Of a DNA stretch of 64,000 nt, positions 26,135-34,223 are shown in pieces (the stretch's first letter is position 1; each line of letters begins with the position of its first letter). This DNA comes from Candidatus Nitrosopumilus sediminis (GTDB lineage Archaea; Thermoproteota; Nitrososphaeria; Nitrososphaerales; Nitrosopumilaceae), in assembly GCF_000299395.1 (NCBI RefSeq), contig NC_018656.1, positions 868,001 to 932,000 of the forward strand. The letters are read 5' to 3'. The translations under genes were made by a program, and so were the position numbers. The notes under the pieces were generated by a model. The model saw only the letters and a program-made list of their open reading frames with translations. It did not search any database and was not told the DNA's origin.

Positions 26135-26533
26135 TTATTCTTTAGGATGAGAGCAAAGTTCTGCCAATACCCCTTGAAGAGATTTTGGATGAATGAATGT
26201 GACTTTAGTTCCTGCAGAACCAGGTCGGATTTTTCCCAAGAATTGGATTCCACAACCTTCCATTCGTTCTACTTCACCCTCTATATTGTCAGTGTCTAGT
26301 GCCATATGATGTAATCCTTGACCTTTTTTATCTAAAAATTTCTTTATAGGACTAGAATCATTTGTAGGCTGCATTAATTCGACACGACCATTTTCCAAAT
26401 GAATGATTGCGACTTTAACACCTTCAGATTCCACTGTTTCAAATTCTACTGAATCAACTCCTAGTGCTTTCTGGTAAATTTTAGCAGATTCTTCCACATC
26501 ATTTACTGCAATTGCAATGTGATCAATTTTCAT
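26135..26533 (-). CDS. mce: Methylmalonyl-CoA epimerase
   Basis: Interconverts (S)- and (R)-methylmalonyl-CoA, in thaumarchaea within the 3-hydroxypropionate/4-hydroxybutyrate CO2-fixation cycle. 132-residue vicinal-oxygen-chelate fold: metal ligand His in MKIDHIAIAV, catalytic and metal Glu/Gln-containing ENGRVELMQP near residue 50, GLHHMALDTDNI near 75, and FIHPKSLQGVLAEL near 115. The mutase subunits are in the same window (29130, 39482). Confidence 0.95.
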   Translation of the reverse strand: MKIDHIAIAVNDVEESAKIYQKALGVDSVEFETVESEGVKVAIIHLENGRVELMQPTNDSSPIKKFLDKKGQGLHHMALDTDNIEGEVERMEGCGIQFLGKIRPGSAGTKVTFIHPKSLQGVLAELCSHPKE

Positions 26534-26599
26534 CTAAAAGACATCACAATTTACAGTATTAATGGATTTATTTTATTACAACACGAATCATTTTTGATT

Positions 26600-27037
26600 T
26601 TAGTTTAAAATTAAAATTGCACGATCAAAATTTTTTGAAACATCATCAATGGTGCTAGGATAGTGTCTTTTTTCATATCTAGTGCGCTTTTTCATCCCCA
26701 TGATTATCAAATCCACATCATATTTTTTTGCAAATTCAAGAATTTCATTGGCTGGCATACTACTCTTAGTAATTTTAAAAGCAGGGGAAATATCATGTTC
26801 TGTAGCATATTTTTCAAGTTTGCTATGTTCTAATTCGATCATTTTACATTCCTTATCAAATTCCTCTTTGTCTGTTTTTGTTTTGAATAACCCAAATGTG
26901 GCTCTATCTTCAACGCATGTCAAAACTGTTATTTTTGATTTTGTCAGTTGTGATAATCCAATTGCTTTTTTGAAAGCTTTTTGACTACCATGAAATCCAT
27001 TGTATGGAACCAATATATGGTCAAAAAGTTTTTTCAT
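26600..27037 (-). CDS. UspA-like universal stress protein
   Basis: About 145 residues. HILVPYNGFHGSQKAFKKAI at the N-terminus and DLIIMGMKKRTR near residue 108 are typical of UspA; the usual GxxG-x9-GS ATP motif is absent, so it may not bind ATP. ATG 27037 overlaps the stop of the next UspA gene in ATGA, which decides this start over the upstream 27067. The tandem pair is probably one operon. Confidence 0.85.
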   Translation of the reverse strand: MKKLFDHILVPYNGFHGSQKAFKKAIGLSQLTKSKITVLTCVEDRATFGLFKTKTDKEEFDKECKMIELEHSKLEKYATEHDISPAFKITKSSMPANEILEFAKKYDVDLIIMGMKKRTRYEKRHYPSTIDDVSKNFDRAILILN

Positions 27038-27504
27038 TTTCCAATATCCAGTAATAACACAGGGCAATTAGCATTTTCAACAATCTTTCTTGAAACACTA
27101 CCTAAAGATAATAATTTTTTTATCCCCTTCAATTTGCGTCGTTTTGACATTACTATTAGATCTACTTTTTCTTTTTCAACAGTATCTAAAATTATTTCAG
27201 CAGCATCTCCTATCGCCACTTTAATTTTTGATTTAACTCCTTTTTCTTTGCATTGCAGAGAATATTTTTCCATTTTTTTCTCCATATCTTTTTTCATTTC
27301 CTTATTTGCATTGCCAATACTCTTTAGCAATTTTTCTCTTTCAGAGGATGACAAAGCAAATGATGGAGGAGCATGTATTTCTTCTACAACGTGTAAGAGG
27401 ATTATTTTAGATGAATCATCTGAGGCATAAATTGCATGTTTAAGTGCCTCATCACCGGCAGGAGTTCCAGCATGTGGAACAAGAATTGTCTCATACATAG
27501 TCAT
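27034..27504 (-). CDS. UspA-like universal stress protein
   Basis: 156 residues. YETILVPHAGTPAGDEALKH, a charged helical insert (residues about 50-90), VDLIVMSKRRKLKG near 118 and SVSRKIVENANCPVLL near 137. The last part is the conserved ATP-site end of UspA, and a G-x-x-S-like motif is partly kept. First gene of the tandem pair. Starts at ATG 27504 or 27498. Confidence 0.85.
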   Translation of the reverse strand: MTMYETILVPHAGTPAGDEALKHAIYASDDSSKIILLHVVEEIHAPPSFALSSSEREKLLKSIGNANKEMKKDMEKKMEKYSLQCKEKGVKSKIKVAIGDAAEIILDTVEKEKVDLIVMSKRRKLKGIKKLLSLGSVSRKIVENANCPVLLLDIGK

Positions 27505-27548
27505 TCTAAAATCTGGGAGATAAATAAACTTGTAAGTTGTTTGTCAAA

Positions 27549-27929
27549 CTAGTGTCTATGAGTAATGTCAAATTTCTTTTTCTTTGAAGTGAGTGATTTT
27601 GCCACGGGAATTATTTTATCAGCTAATCGTCTAATTTCTTGTTCATTCTTTTTTGGATATTTGATGTGTAAGCATTCATGATACAACGTGTTTACAGTTT
27701 CAACTTTTGGCTCTGTTGCTAAATGTGGATTTAGCCAAATTGTACCACATTCTTTAATACATTCAGCCCAAACAGCATTTGGTTTAACGCTATTTTTGTA
27801 AAGATATTTTGAAAAATGTTTTCTATCATAAACTAAAACAGGTTGTATTTCCATGTTCAAGATATTTTCAAATGTATTGAGTAATGTTTGATGCCATTCT
27901 TTATCATTGGCTGAAAATTTATACTTCAT
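27549..27929 (-). CDS. Small putative metalloprotease-like protein with HExxH
   Basis: 126 residues with the zinc-peptidase motif HECLH near residue 90 (TLYHECLHIKYPK) and a second His-containing tail. The layout resembles SprT-like or small archaeal zinc peptidases. The third metal ligand is not certain. Alone between UspA genes and a zinc-ribbon gene. Confidence 0.6.
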   Translation of the reverse strand: MKYKFSANDKEWHQTLLNTFENILNMEIQPVLVYDRKHFSKYLYKNSVKPNAVWAECIKECGTIWLNPHLATEPKVETVNTLYHECLHIKYPKKNEQEIRRLADKIIPVAKSLTSKKKKFDITHRH

Positions 27930-27945
27930 ATTTTAAATAAGAAAA

Positions 27946-28092
27946 TCATTCTATTAATTCCTCACCTACATCTACAGTATCAAAATTTGTGCCATCGCAA
28001 TGAGGGCAGCTAGTTATCATGGTTACACCTGCTTTTTTGGTAAAAACATTACCACATGATTTACAGGCACGTAATTCACTTAAGGTAGTCAT
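27946..28092 (-). CDS. 48-residue zinc-ribbon protein
   Basis: Two CxxC knuckles: CKSCGN near residue 10 and CPHCDG near 29, with Gly-Val-Thr between, a rubredoxin-like ribbon. Acidic tail GEELIE. Start at ATG 28092. Its upstream palindrome (28132-28149) suggests regulation. Confidence 0.7.
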   Translation of the reverse strand: MTTLSELRACKSCGNVFTKKAGVTMITSCPHCDGTNFDTVDVGEELIE

Positions 28093-28131
28093 GAATCAAT
28101 TAGCCTACAAATCTAAATAAAGTGTATGCTC

Positions 28132-28149
28132 AATTCCAAATTTGGAATT
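28132..28149. promoter_or_regulatory. Perfect 18-bp palindrome AATTCCAAATTTGGAATT
   Basis: Related to the TTNCCA/TGGNAA family but with closer half-sites. It lies 40 bp before the zinc-ribbon ATG (minus strand) and about 130 bp before the methyltransferase (plus strand). Confidence 0.4.
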
Positions 28150-28277
28150 ATTTCTATGTTCACAAACTAATTACATAAAAGATGTTCTTTTAAAATATAA
28201 AAAATAATCAAATTTTTCTTTCACGACTAGAGAATTAAACGGGTTTTATTAAGGGGGGAATAGCATCATCACCCACG

Positions 28278-29096
28278 ATGAATGAATTAAAAGTAAAAAA
28301 AGATTTTACAGATATTTACATACAAGATTCCCCATGTAGTTATCTAAAAGAAATGGATAGATTGGAATACTTCATATCAGATTCAACAAAACCGTTATAC
28401 AACTCCATCATACAGCAACTTGAAGAGACAGTATCTAGACCAATTAATGTTTTAGATTTGGGAAGTTCATATGGTATCAATTCATCATTAATGAAATATA
28501 ATTTAACAATGTCAGAATTAAATGATTTCTTTTTAAACGGTACCGAACCTACAAAAAAAGAGGCTAAACAATTCTACGAAGAATGTACGATTAATGACAA
28601 CATGAATTTCTATCAAATAGATATTTCAGAAGAAGCTTTAAAATTTTCTGAAGAGATGAATTTGTGTGAAAGAGGCATAAATATTGATCTTGAAACTGAA
28701 AAATTAAATCTACTAGAATCATTACCGAAGATAGATGTGGTGATCGCAACGGGTTGTGTTGGATATATCGGACATCAGGCATTTTCAAATCTTCTAAAAG
28801 TAATTAAAAACAGACAATCTAATTCAATTGAAAATGGAAAAGAGTATGTTGCCCCAATCTTCGCATTCTCTGTTCTTAGAATGTTCGACATGAAGGACAT
28901 TAAAGAAGTTTTTGAGATGTTTGATTACTCTGTTGTAAAAAGCGACATAAAACCAATCCGTCAAAGAAGTTTTTCAGATTCTAAAGAAAAAGCACAGACT
29001 GTTTCAATATTACATGATATGGGAATTAACACTAAAAAATACGAAGATGACGGTAATTTCTACGCCGACTTTTATATTGCAAAACCCAAAAATTAG
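28278..29096 (+). CDS. Class I SAM methyltransferase-like protein
   Basis: 272 residues. VLDLGSSYGINSS near residue 57 is SAM motif I, and MNFYQIDISEEALKF near 113 fits the acidic loop of motif II. The second half (VVIATGCVGYIGHQAF near 154) continues the Rossmann fold. Substrate unknown. A TTTTATTA box precedes it, with a short leader. Confidence 0.65.
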   Translation: MNELKVKKDFTDIYIQDSPCSYLKEMDRLEYFISDSTKPLYNSIIQQLEETVSRPINVLDLGSSYGINSSLMKYNLTMSELNDFFLNGTEPTKKEAKQFYEECTINDNMNFYQIDISEEALKFSEEMNLCERGINIDLETEKLNLLESLPKIDVVIATGCVGYIGHQAFSNLLKVIKNRQSNSIENGKEYVAPIFAFSVLRMFDMKDIKEVFEMFDYSVVKSDIKPIRQRSFSDSKEKAQTVSILHDMGINTKKYEDDGNFYADFYIAKPKN

Positions 29097-29129
29097 TTTG
29101 ATAGTTTTAAAAAATAACTCAGTAAGGTC

Positions 29130-30731
29130 CTAAAAGACCTCTTTTGGACGATATTCCCCAAAGACCTCTCTGAAAGTATTACTAATTTCACCAGTGGTTG
29201 CAAATGCCTTAGCAGCTGTAACAATGTATGGCATGAGGTTTTTTTCAGTGTCAGCTGCACTCTGCATTGCAGACAATGCCTTTTCTAATTTTTTAGAATC
29301 TCGTTCTGCTCGTAATTTTTTGAGGGCTTTCTTTTGCTGCACTTCAATTCGACCATCAATTCTCAATAATTCTGGTTGCTCTTCTTCTTCGACATATTTG
29401 TTAACACCTACAATTACTCGGTCACCGTCATCTGTTTCTTTTTTAAGACGATATGCATTTGCTCTAATTTCAGATTGGAAAAATCCTTTCTCAATTGCTT
29501 TAACAGAACCACCCATCTTTTGAATTTTCTTCAGGTATTTCCATACACCATCTTCAATTTGATCACATAATTCTTCAAGATAGTAAGAGCCTGCAAGTGG
29601 ATCAGCAGTCTTTGTAATTCCACTTTCATGAGCTACAATTTGCTGTGTTCTAAGAGCAATTTTTGCAGATTCCTGAGTAGGAAGAGCAAGGGCCTCATCT
29701 CTAGAATTAGTATGAAGTGATTGTGTGCCGCCTGCAACTGCTGCCATTGTTTGTATCGCAACCCTCACAATGTTGTTGTTTGGTTGTTGAGCAGTTAGAG
29801 ATTCGCCACTAGTTTGAGTATGAAATTTTAATTGTAGTGAACGAGGGTTCTTTGCATGAAACATTTCTTTGAGTATTTTTGCATAAACTTTTCTTGCAAC
29901 TCTAAACTTTGCAACTTCTTCAAAGAACTCTATGGTACAACAAAAGAAGAATGAGAGTCTTGGAGCAAAGTCATCAATTTTTAATCCTTTATCAATACAA
30001 GTTTGAATATAGGCAATTGCATTTGCCAGAGTAAACGCAACTTCTTGAGTAGCAGTACAACCAGCTTCTCTCATATGATATCCAGAAATCGAAACTGGAT
30101 ACCACGAAGGAACTTTTTCTGCACAGTACTCTATCATGTCACCAATTAATCGCATGGATGGTTGAGGAGGATAAATGTAGGTATTTCTTGCAATGTATTC
30201 TTTGAGAATATCATTTTGTGTGGTTCCACGAAGCTCAGTGCTTTTGAAACCCTGTGATTCTCCAACTGCAATATAATATGCAAGTAATGTGGATGCTGTA
30301 GAATTAATTGTCATCGAAGAGCTGACTTTACCTAATGGAATACCATCAAATGCAGTCATCATATCTTTAATTGATGTGATTGACACCCCCACCTTTCCAA
30401 CTTCACCTTCAGCTTGTGGAGAATCAGAATCATATCCAATTTGGGTTGGCAAATCAAAAGCCATGCTAAGCCCAGTCTGACCCTTTTCAAGCATGAACTT
30501 GAATCTCTCATTAGTAAGTTTAGCATCACCAAATCCAGAATATTGTCTCATTGTCCAAAATCTTTCACGGAACATTTCAGGATGAATTCCTCTAGTGAAA
30601 GGATATTTTCCAGCATCCTCTACAGGCCTCTTTTTTGAGGATTTTTGATATATGCGCTTTACTGGAAAAGTAGAATCAGTAAAGATTTTCTTTTCAGTGG
30701 TTTTAGATTTTGATGATTTTTTTGCAGCCAT
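29130..30731 (-). CDS. Methylmalonyl-CoA mutase, catalytic large subunit (archaeal split type)
   Basis: Interconverts methylmalonyl-CoA and succinyl-CoA with B12. 533 residues, the TIM-barrel subunit without a C-terminal B12-binding domain, which is encoded separately at 39482. Recognisable blocks are MRQYSGFGDAKLTNERFKFM near residue 60, QPNNNIVRVAIQTMAAVAGG near 318, and SLHTNSRDEALALPTQESAK near 340. MeaB lies four bases upstream, making a meaB-mutase operon. Confidence 0.95.
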   Translation of the reverse strand: MAAKKSSKSKTTEKKIFTDSTFPVKRIYQKSSKKRPVEDAGKYPFTRGIHPEMFRERFWTMRQYSGFGDAKLTNERFKFMLEKGQTGLSMAFDLPTQIGYDSDSPQAEGEVGKVGVSITSIKDMMTAFDGIPLGKVSSSMTINSTASTLLAYYIAVGESQGFKSTELRGTTQNDILKEYIARNTYIYPPQPSMRLIGDMIEYCAEKVPSWYPVSISGYHMREAGCTATQEVAFTLANAIAYIQTCIDKGLKIDDFAPRLSFFFCCTIEFFEEVAKFRVARKVYAKILKEMFHAKNPRSLQLKFHTQTSGESLTAQQPNNNIVRVAIQTMAAVAGGTQSLHTNSRDEALALPTQESAKIALRTQQIVAHESGITKTADPLAGSYYLEELCDQIEDGVWKYLKKIQKMGGSVKAIEKGFFQSEIRANAYRLKKETDDGDRVIVGVNKYVEEEEQPELLRIDGRIEVQQKKALKKLRAERDSKKLEKALSAMQSAADTEKNLMPYIVTAAKAFATTGEISNTFREVFGEYRPKEVF

Positions 30732-30735
30732 AATA

Positions 30736-31653
30736 TCACTTTAACAAAGATTTTGTTATTTTATCTCCTGCTTGAAATGGATCAATGTCTTTTGATTGTA
30801 ATTTTTTAAGATATTTTGAAAAGGTTTTATCAGAAATCAGCATGTCATCAATCTTTTCTTTTATGTTATTTAAAACAATATCCTTTAGTTCTGCCTCAAG
30901 CCTCTCTTTATTTTTAGCATCTTTGAATTTCTTTTTCGATTTCATCATATCTTTCAAAGTTTTTGCAAATACAGTAATTCCAGAATTCTTTTTAACAGAT
31001 GTTTTTAGAATGATTGGATTTCTATCAGAGTCGCCAATAAAATCACGAACCGCATCAAAAAGTTGATTCGTTCCACTAAGGTCACTTTTGTTAACTAGGT
31101 AGATATCCCCTATTTCAGTCAAGCCAGCTTTGATAGTTTGAATGCTATCGCCAGTATTAGGATTAAAAACAACAACAGTAATGTCAGCAATATTTGAAAT
31201 CTCTACTTCAGTTTGGCCAGCTCCAACACTTTCGATAATTATTGGATTAAATCCAGCATATTCTAAAACACGAATACTGTTTCGCAATGAACGAGAAACA
31301 GCACCGGTTGCACCACGGGATGCAATACTTCGGATGTATGTACCAGAATCTGTGGATTCACTCATTCTAACCCTATCTCCCAATATCGCACCTCCAGTAA
31401 CATGACTTGTAGGATCAACTGCCAAGACGGCAGGCTTTGTGCCTAATTTTCTCATCGCAATCACTGTTTTGTTAATTAAAGAGCTTTTACCGGCTCCTGC
31501 AGGTCCAGTAATACCAATTATTGCAGAGTTTCCACTATCTTTGAAAATTTTCCGCAATAGTTTTTTTGCTTCTGTTTGATCATTTTCAACTATTGTTATC
31601 GCTTTTGCAATTGCTCCTCGCTTTCCTTTTTTTAGATCATTAAGTAAATCCAA
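30736..31653 (-). CDS. meaB: MeaB/ArgK-type GTPase, mutase chaperone
   Basis: P-loop GTPase that loads B12 and protects methylmalonyl-CoA mutase. 305 residues. Walker A is GPAGAGKSSLI near residue 47; AVDPTSH near 79 and NKSDLSG near 187 are further GTPase motifs; a Glu-Ser-Val-Gly-Ala-Gly-Gln switch is near 141. First gene of the operon with the mutase. Confidence 0.95.
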   Translation of the reverse strand: MDLLNDLKKGKRGAIAKAITIVENDQTEAKKLLRKIFKDSGNSAIIGITGPAGAGKSSLINKTVIAMRKLGTKPAVLAVDPTSHVTGGAILGDRVRMSESTDSGTYIRSIASRGATGAVSRSLRNSIRVLEYAGFNPIIIESVGAGQTEVEISNIADITVVVFNPNTGDSIQTIKAGLTEIGDIYLVNKSDLSGTNQLFDAVRDFIGDSDRNPIILKTSVKKNSGITVFAKTLKDMMKSKKKFKDAKNKERLEAELKDIVLNNIKEKIDDMLISDKTFSKYLKKLQSKDIDPFQAGDKITKSLLK

Positions 31654-31683
31654 GACATAGTAAATGATTCAGAGGTGCAATAA

Positions 31684-31723
31684 AATCTTGTGTAATATTA
31701 TTTATTTAACAGATAATAGGCAT
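31684..31723. repeat. Intergenic repeat element, copy A
   Basis: Contains AATCTTGTGTAAT followed by AACAGATAATAGGCAT. Copy B (32531-32583) shares both blocks, and copy C (33788-33808) shares the first. All lie just beyond the 3' end of minus-strand genes for small membrane or secreted proteins. Confidence 0.55.
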
Positions 31724-31749
31724 TATTTTATGTTATTAGAGTAATCAAA

Positions 31750-32154
31750 TTAGTTTAAAATTTCAATCTCTTTGATAAAAATTACGGGCGTAATCTCTAA
31801 TTTTGAAAAATCAGAACCTCTTAACATCATGTATCCTTGGTAATCTTTTTCAAAGTTCCCAATCACTCTAATTTCTTGACCCACAAAATCTTGATTTATA
31901 TTTTCATATTCCAAAAACACTCTTTCAACTTTTAATTCATTTTGTGATTCTGTTTCAAGGTATAATTTATAATCAAATCCCATTGATCCATTTTTTTCAA
32001 ATTCCACAACTCCAATTACATCCACGGTTGGAAGATTTGAGATATATTCTTGATTTGCCAGATAAACGGACAGATTATTAATTGGCAAAAATGATGCAGG
32101 AATCAAAATGCCGATGGCGATTATCACAATGGTTATTTTGTATCTTAATTTCAT
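31750..32154 (-). CDS. Membrane-anchored extracytoplasmic protein, 134 residues
   Basis: One N-terminal hydrophobic anchor (residues 8-25), then an all-beta-looking region (residues 40-134) with VEFEKNGSMGFDYKLYLE and GQEIRVIGNFEK, suggesting an OB-like barrel exposed outside. Function unknown. Followed by repeat copy A at its 3' side. Confidence 0.6.
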   Translation of the reverse strand: MKLRYKITIVIIAIGILIPASFLPINNLSVYLANQEYISNLPTVDVIGVVEFEKNGSMGFDYKLYLETESQNELKVERVFLEYENINQDFVGQEIRVIGNFEKDYQGYMMLRGSDFSKLEITPVIFIKEIEILN

Positions 32155-32214
32155 AGTATTTTCAAAGCGTACTTGTATGTTATAAAATCACGTGTGAAAT
32201 TTATTTTTAAATAA

Positions 32215-32505
32215 TCATCCAATGTTAAACCCTAGACTGTCTCTGTCTGTTGCATTTCTGCCATCATTTCTAATACCATCTATTGTCATCTTCAAAGTAT
32301 TCCTGCCTTCATCCAAAGACAACAAAATGGTTTCATATGTTCCTGCAATTGGATTGAAAGATGATGAAATATCCACCCCGTTCAATACAGCTTCAAAAGT
32401 AACTTCACGTTTTTGCTCATCATCAGTACGAACATGTATTGAAAATGATTATGATTGTACCTTTTTAGCTCAAAGATATACTTGACACTATTCTAATATC
32501 CATCT
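32215..32505 (-). pseudogene. Remnant of a secreted beta-rich protein
   Basis: Minus-strand reading toward the stop at 32215 gives a plausible protein C-terminus with FEAVLNGVDISSSFNPIAGT, then ILLSLDEGRNTLKMTIDGI and SLGFNIG. There is no start codon, and the frame upstream is broken by TAA. A neighbouring frame carries VKYIFELKRY, as if one frameshift separates the parts. Likely a decayed surface-protein gene. Confidence 0.45.
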
Positions 32506-32530
32506 GCATCTTTACTCTTCTCTACGAGAC

Positions 32531-32583
32531 ATGATTTAGAAATAGAATCTTGTGTAATTATACTAAACAGATAATAGGCATAA
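32531..32583. repeat. Intergenic repeat element, copy B
   Basis: Contains GATTTAGAAATAGAATCTTG (shared with copy C), GTGTAATTA and AACAGATAATAGGCATAA (shared with copy A). The most complete copy; lies beyond the 3' end of the 32712-33209 gene. Confidence 0.55.
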
Positions 32584-32711
32584 CATCATCGGCTACCGAG
32601 CCATCAGATTACGGCATATCTTCAGATAAACTTTTGAATTTAGCTAATCTAACAAAGCTAAGAAATTTAATTTTTAACATCAATGAGTGCCTGTTTTATC
32701 AAAAGTACTAC

Positions 32712-33209
32712 TTAGAAATGAGATGTACAAGCCCAATATTTTTTTCGATCATAATCCAAATCTAGGATTTTTAGTTGGGATATTTCATCTGAATTTTCTA
32801 AATGCATAAAGATGTCTTTTGCGACTAGTTTTCCTATAGTAGTTTTAATCTCAAATTCATTGTCATCATTTGTTTTTAGTTCTAAAATTTTTTCTCCATG
32901 TTCATTTTTCATTTTCATGTCACGATTTAGACCAAAGTCAGTTTTTCCATGTACTATACCGATAGGATTTTGGTTTTGATCTTTAACCGTATATCTGTAT
33001 GAATGAATTTTATTTTTATAAGATTTGATAAGGACTTTATCATTTGTGTCAGTGATAGAGATGTATCTATTTATCCAACCTCCTGCTTTAATGTGTCCTA
33101 AAAGTGTGCCATCCATTTTCTGAATAATGCCAGGGCCACTATGAAACACACCTTTACGCCAAATTATCTTAAAACTATCAATTTTTTGATCTAGTAATTC
33201 TGAAGTCAT
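32712..33209 (-). CDS. LURP-one/scramblase-like beta-barrel protein (tentative)
   Basis: 165 residues from ATG 33209. The segments GIIQKMDGTLLGHIKAGG, YRYTVKDQNQNPIGIVHGKT and ILELKTNDDNEFEIKT look like the repeated strands of LURP-one/phospholipid-scramblase-type (Tubby-like) barrels. The upstream small peptide's stop overlaps this ATG (ATGA), fixing the start over the more upstream ATG 33245. Role unknown. Confidence 0.55.
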   Translation of the reverse strand: MTSELLDQKIDSFKIIWRKGVFHSGPGIIQKMDGTLLGHIKAGGWINRYISITDTNDKVLIKSYKNKIHSYRYTVKDQNQNPIGIVHGKTDFGLNRDMKMKNEHGEKILELKTNDDNEFEIKTTIGKLVAKDIFMHLENSDEISQLKILDLDYDRKKYWACTSHF

Positions 33210-33322
33210 GTAAATCCACCAATCAACCACATAAAGAAATTCCAAATTTGATTACCCACATCCATTGCAAATTGTACCATTTCCCCCATTATTTTGAAAT
33301 TCCCTCCAATACCTACTCCCAT
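33206..33322 (-). CDS. 38-residue hydrophobic peptide coupled to the next gene
   Basis: Starts at ATG 33322 with a strong ribosome site GGAGG at 33331-33335 and ends overlapping the ATG of the following gene (33209). Gly-rich N-terminus, then a hydrophobic helix (residues about 12-36) ending NFFMWLIGGFT. The coupling and ribosome site make it a likely real small protein, perhaps membrane-active. Confidence 0.6.
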   Translation of the reverse strand: MGVGIGGNFKIMGEMVQFAMDVGNQIWNFFMWLIGGFT

Positions 33323-33398
33323 TTGTTATTCCTCCAAAATTGAGATTGTAAATCCAAACTCCTTAATTTTTTCACCGTTATTTTCCTAAGATTGCTAG

Positions 33399-33629
33399 TC
33401 ATTTCTTTTCCTCATCTAATATCTTGTTTAACCTATATTGAAATACCAGACCTCTAACACCCATGATTATCAAGACAGGTGAAAAAACAACAGCAAGCAA
33501 TACTCGAAATGTGCCATAACTAACATCATTTGTATTCATATCATTCAAAAACAAAAAAAGAGATCCTATAAGGAGCCCAACTCCAATAACAATTAAAGCA
33601 ATTCCAAGTTCTTTTGATTCAAAATTCAT
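33399..33629 (-). CDS. Small two-helix membrane protein
   Basis: 76 residues with hydrophobic helices at about 8-28 (GIALIVIGVGLLIGSLFLFL) and 40-62 (VLLAVVFSPVLIIMGVRGLV). Lys-rich C-terminus inside. No family recognised. Confidence 0.6.
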   Translation of the reverse strand: MNFESKELGIALIVIGVGLLIGSLFLFLNDMNTNDVSYGTFRVLLAVVFSPVLIIMGVRGLVFQYRLNKILDEEKK

Positions 33630-33787
33630 TGTTTGACCAACAGTATTTTTCTATGATTTTCATACATTATAGTCTGTATGTTATTTCAAATAACATAGAC
33701 ATAGAACCCATAAAGCATGAACAATTTTACTGACTAGTTTGAGATTAGTTGTTTATAATTAAATGGAAATTTAATGTTAAAAGATAC

Positions 33788-33808
33788 GATTTAGAAATAG
33801 AATCTTGT
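33788..33808. repeat. Intergenic repeat element, copy C
   Basis: GATTTAGAAATAGAATCTTG plus T, identical to part of copy B, seven bases after the stop of the gene at 33816 (minus strand). Confidence 0.5.
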
Positions 33809-33815
33809 ATCCGAT

Positions 33816-34223
33816 CTAAGGAGCAGAATAGATTACAGGAGGAATGGTCCCACCCACAGGATGAATTTCTGTTTTTAATTGAATGTGTCCAAATTCCTCA
33901 TGATCAATTTCTAAAACTATAGGATGAATCGACCAGCCATATTTTGGTTCATTTGAAAATGGAATGATTTCTATAAATTCTGAATCAGAAAAAGTTTTGT
34001 GAAATGTTTCATCCATGCCAAGAACCTCCATTGTAACAGCAATTGTTTTATCAGAATTATCTAGATAAGAGACTTCCACAAATCCAGCATCATAATAAAT
34101 TGCCTCAACATGAAATGTTTGACGAAGGGCATCTTTGTCATCAGATGCCCCACCGGTCAAAAATATAATTGCCAACACAGTAAAAACTCCCAAAAATATT
34201 GGAGGTCCAAGTTTTTTAGCCAT
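33816..34223 (-). CDS. Membrane-anchored extracytoplasmic protein
   Basis: 135 residues: an N-terminal helix (residues 8-24), then an all-beta domain with YDAGFVEVSYLDNSDKTIAV and a Pro-rich end. It overlaps the aminopeptidase by eight bases and is probably co-translated with it. Function unknown. Confidence 0.6.
   Translation of the reverse strand: MAKKLGPPIFLGVFTVLAIIFLTGGASDDKDALRQTFHVEAIYYDAGFVEVSYLDNSDKTIAVTMEVLGMDETFHKTFSDSEFIEIIPFSNEPKYGWSIHPIVLEIDHEEFGHIQLKTEIHPVGGTIPPVIYSAP

Larger units (their letters stand above)
32155..32711. other. Gene-poor stretch with a decayed gene and repeat B
   Basis: No intact gene. A minus-strand protein remnant occupies 32215 to about 32505 and repeat copy B 32531-32583. 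The rest shows no convincing feature. Confidence 0.5.

Noticed and set aside
26320-26330. CTAGTGCCAT-like match inside the epimerase gene
   Set aside because: It lies within coding sequence, lacks a partner and a TATA box, and is likely chance.
32222-32485. Plus-strand 87-residue frame
   Set aside because: Antisense to the decayed gene; composition does not look like a protein.
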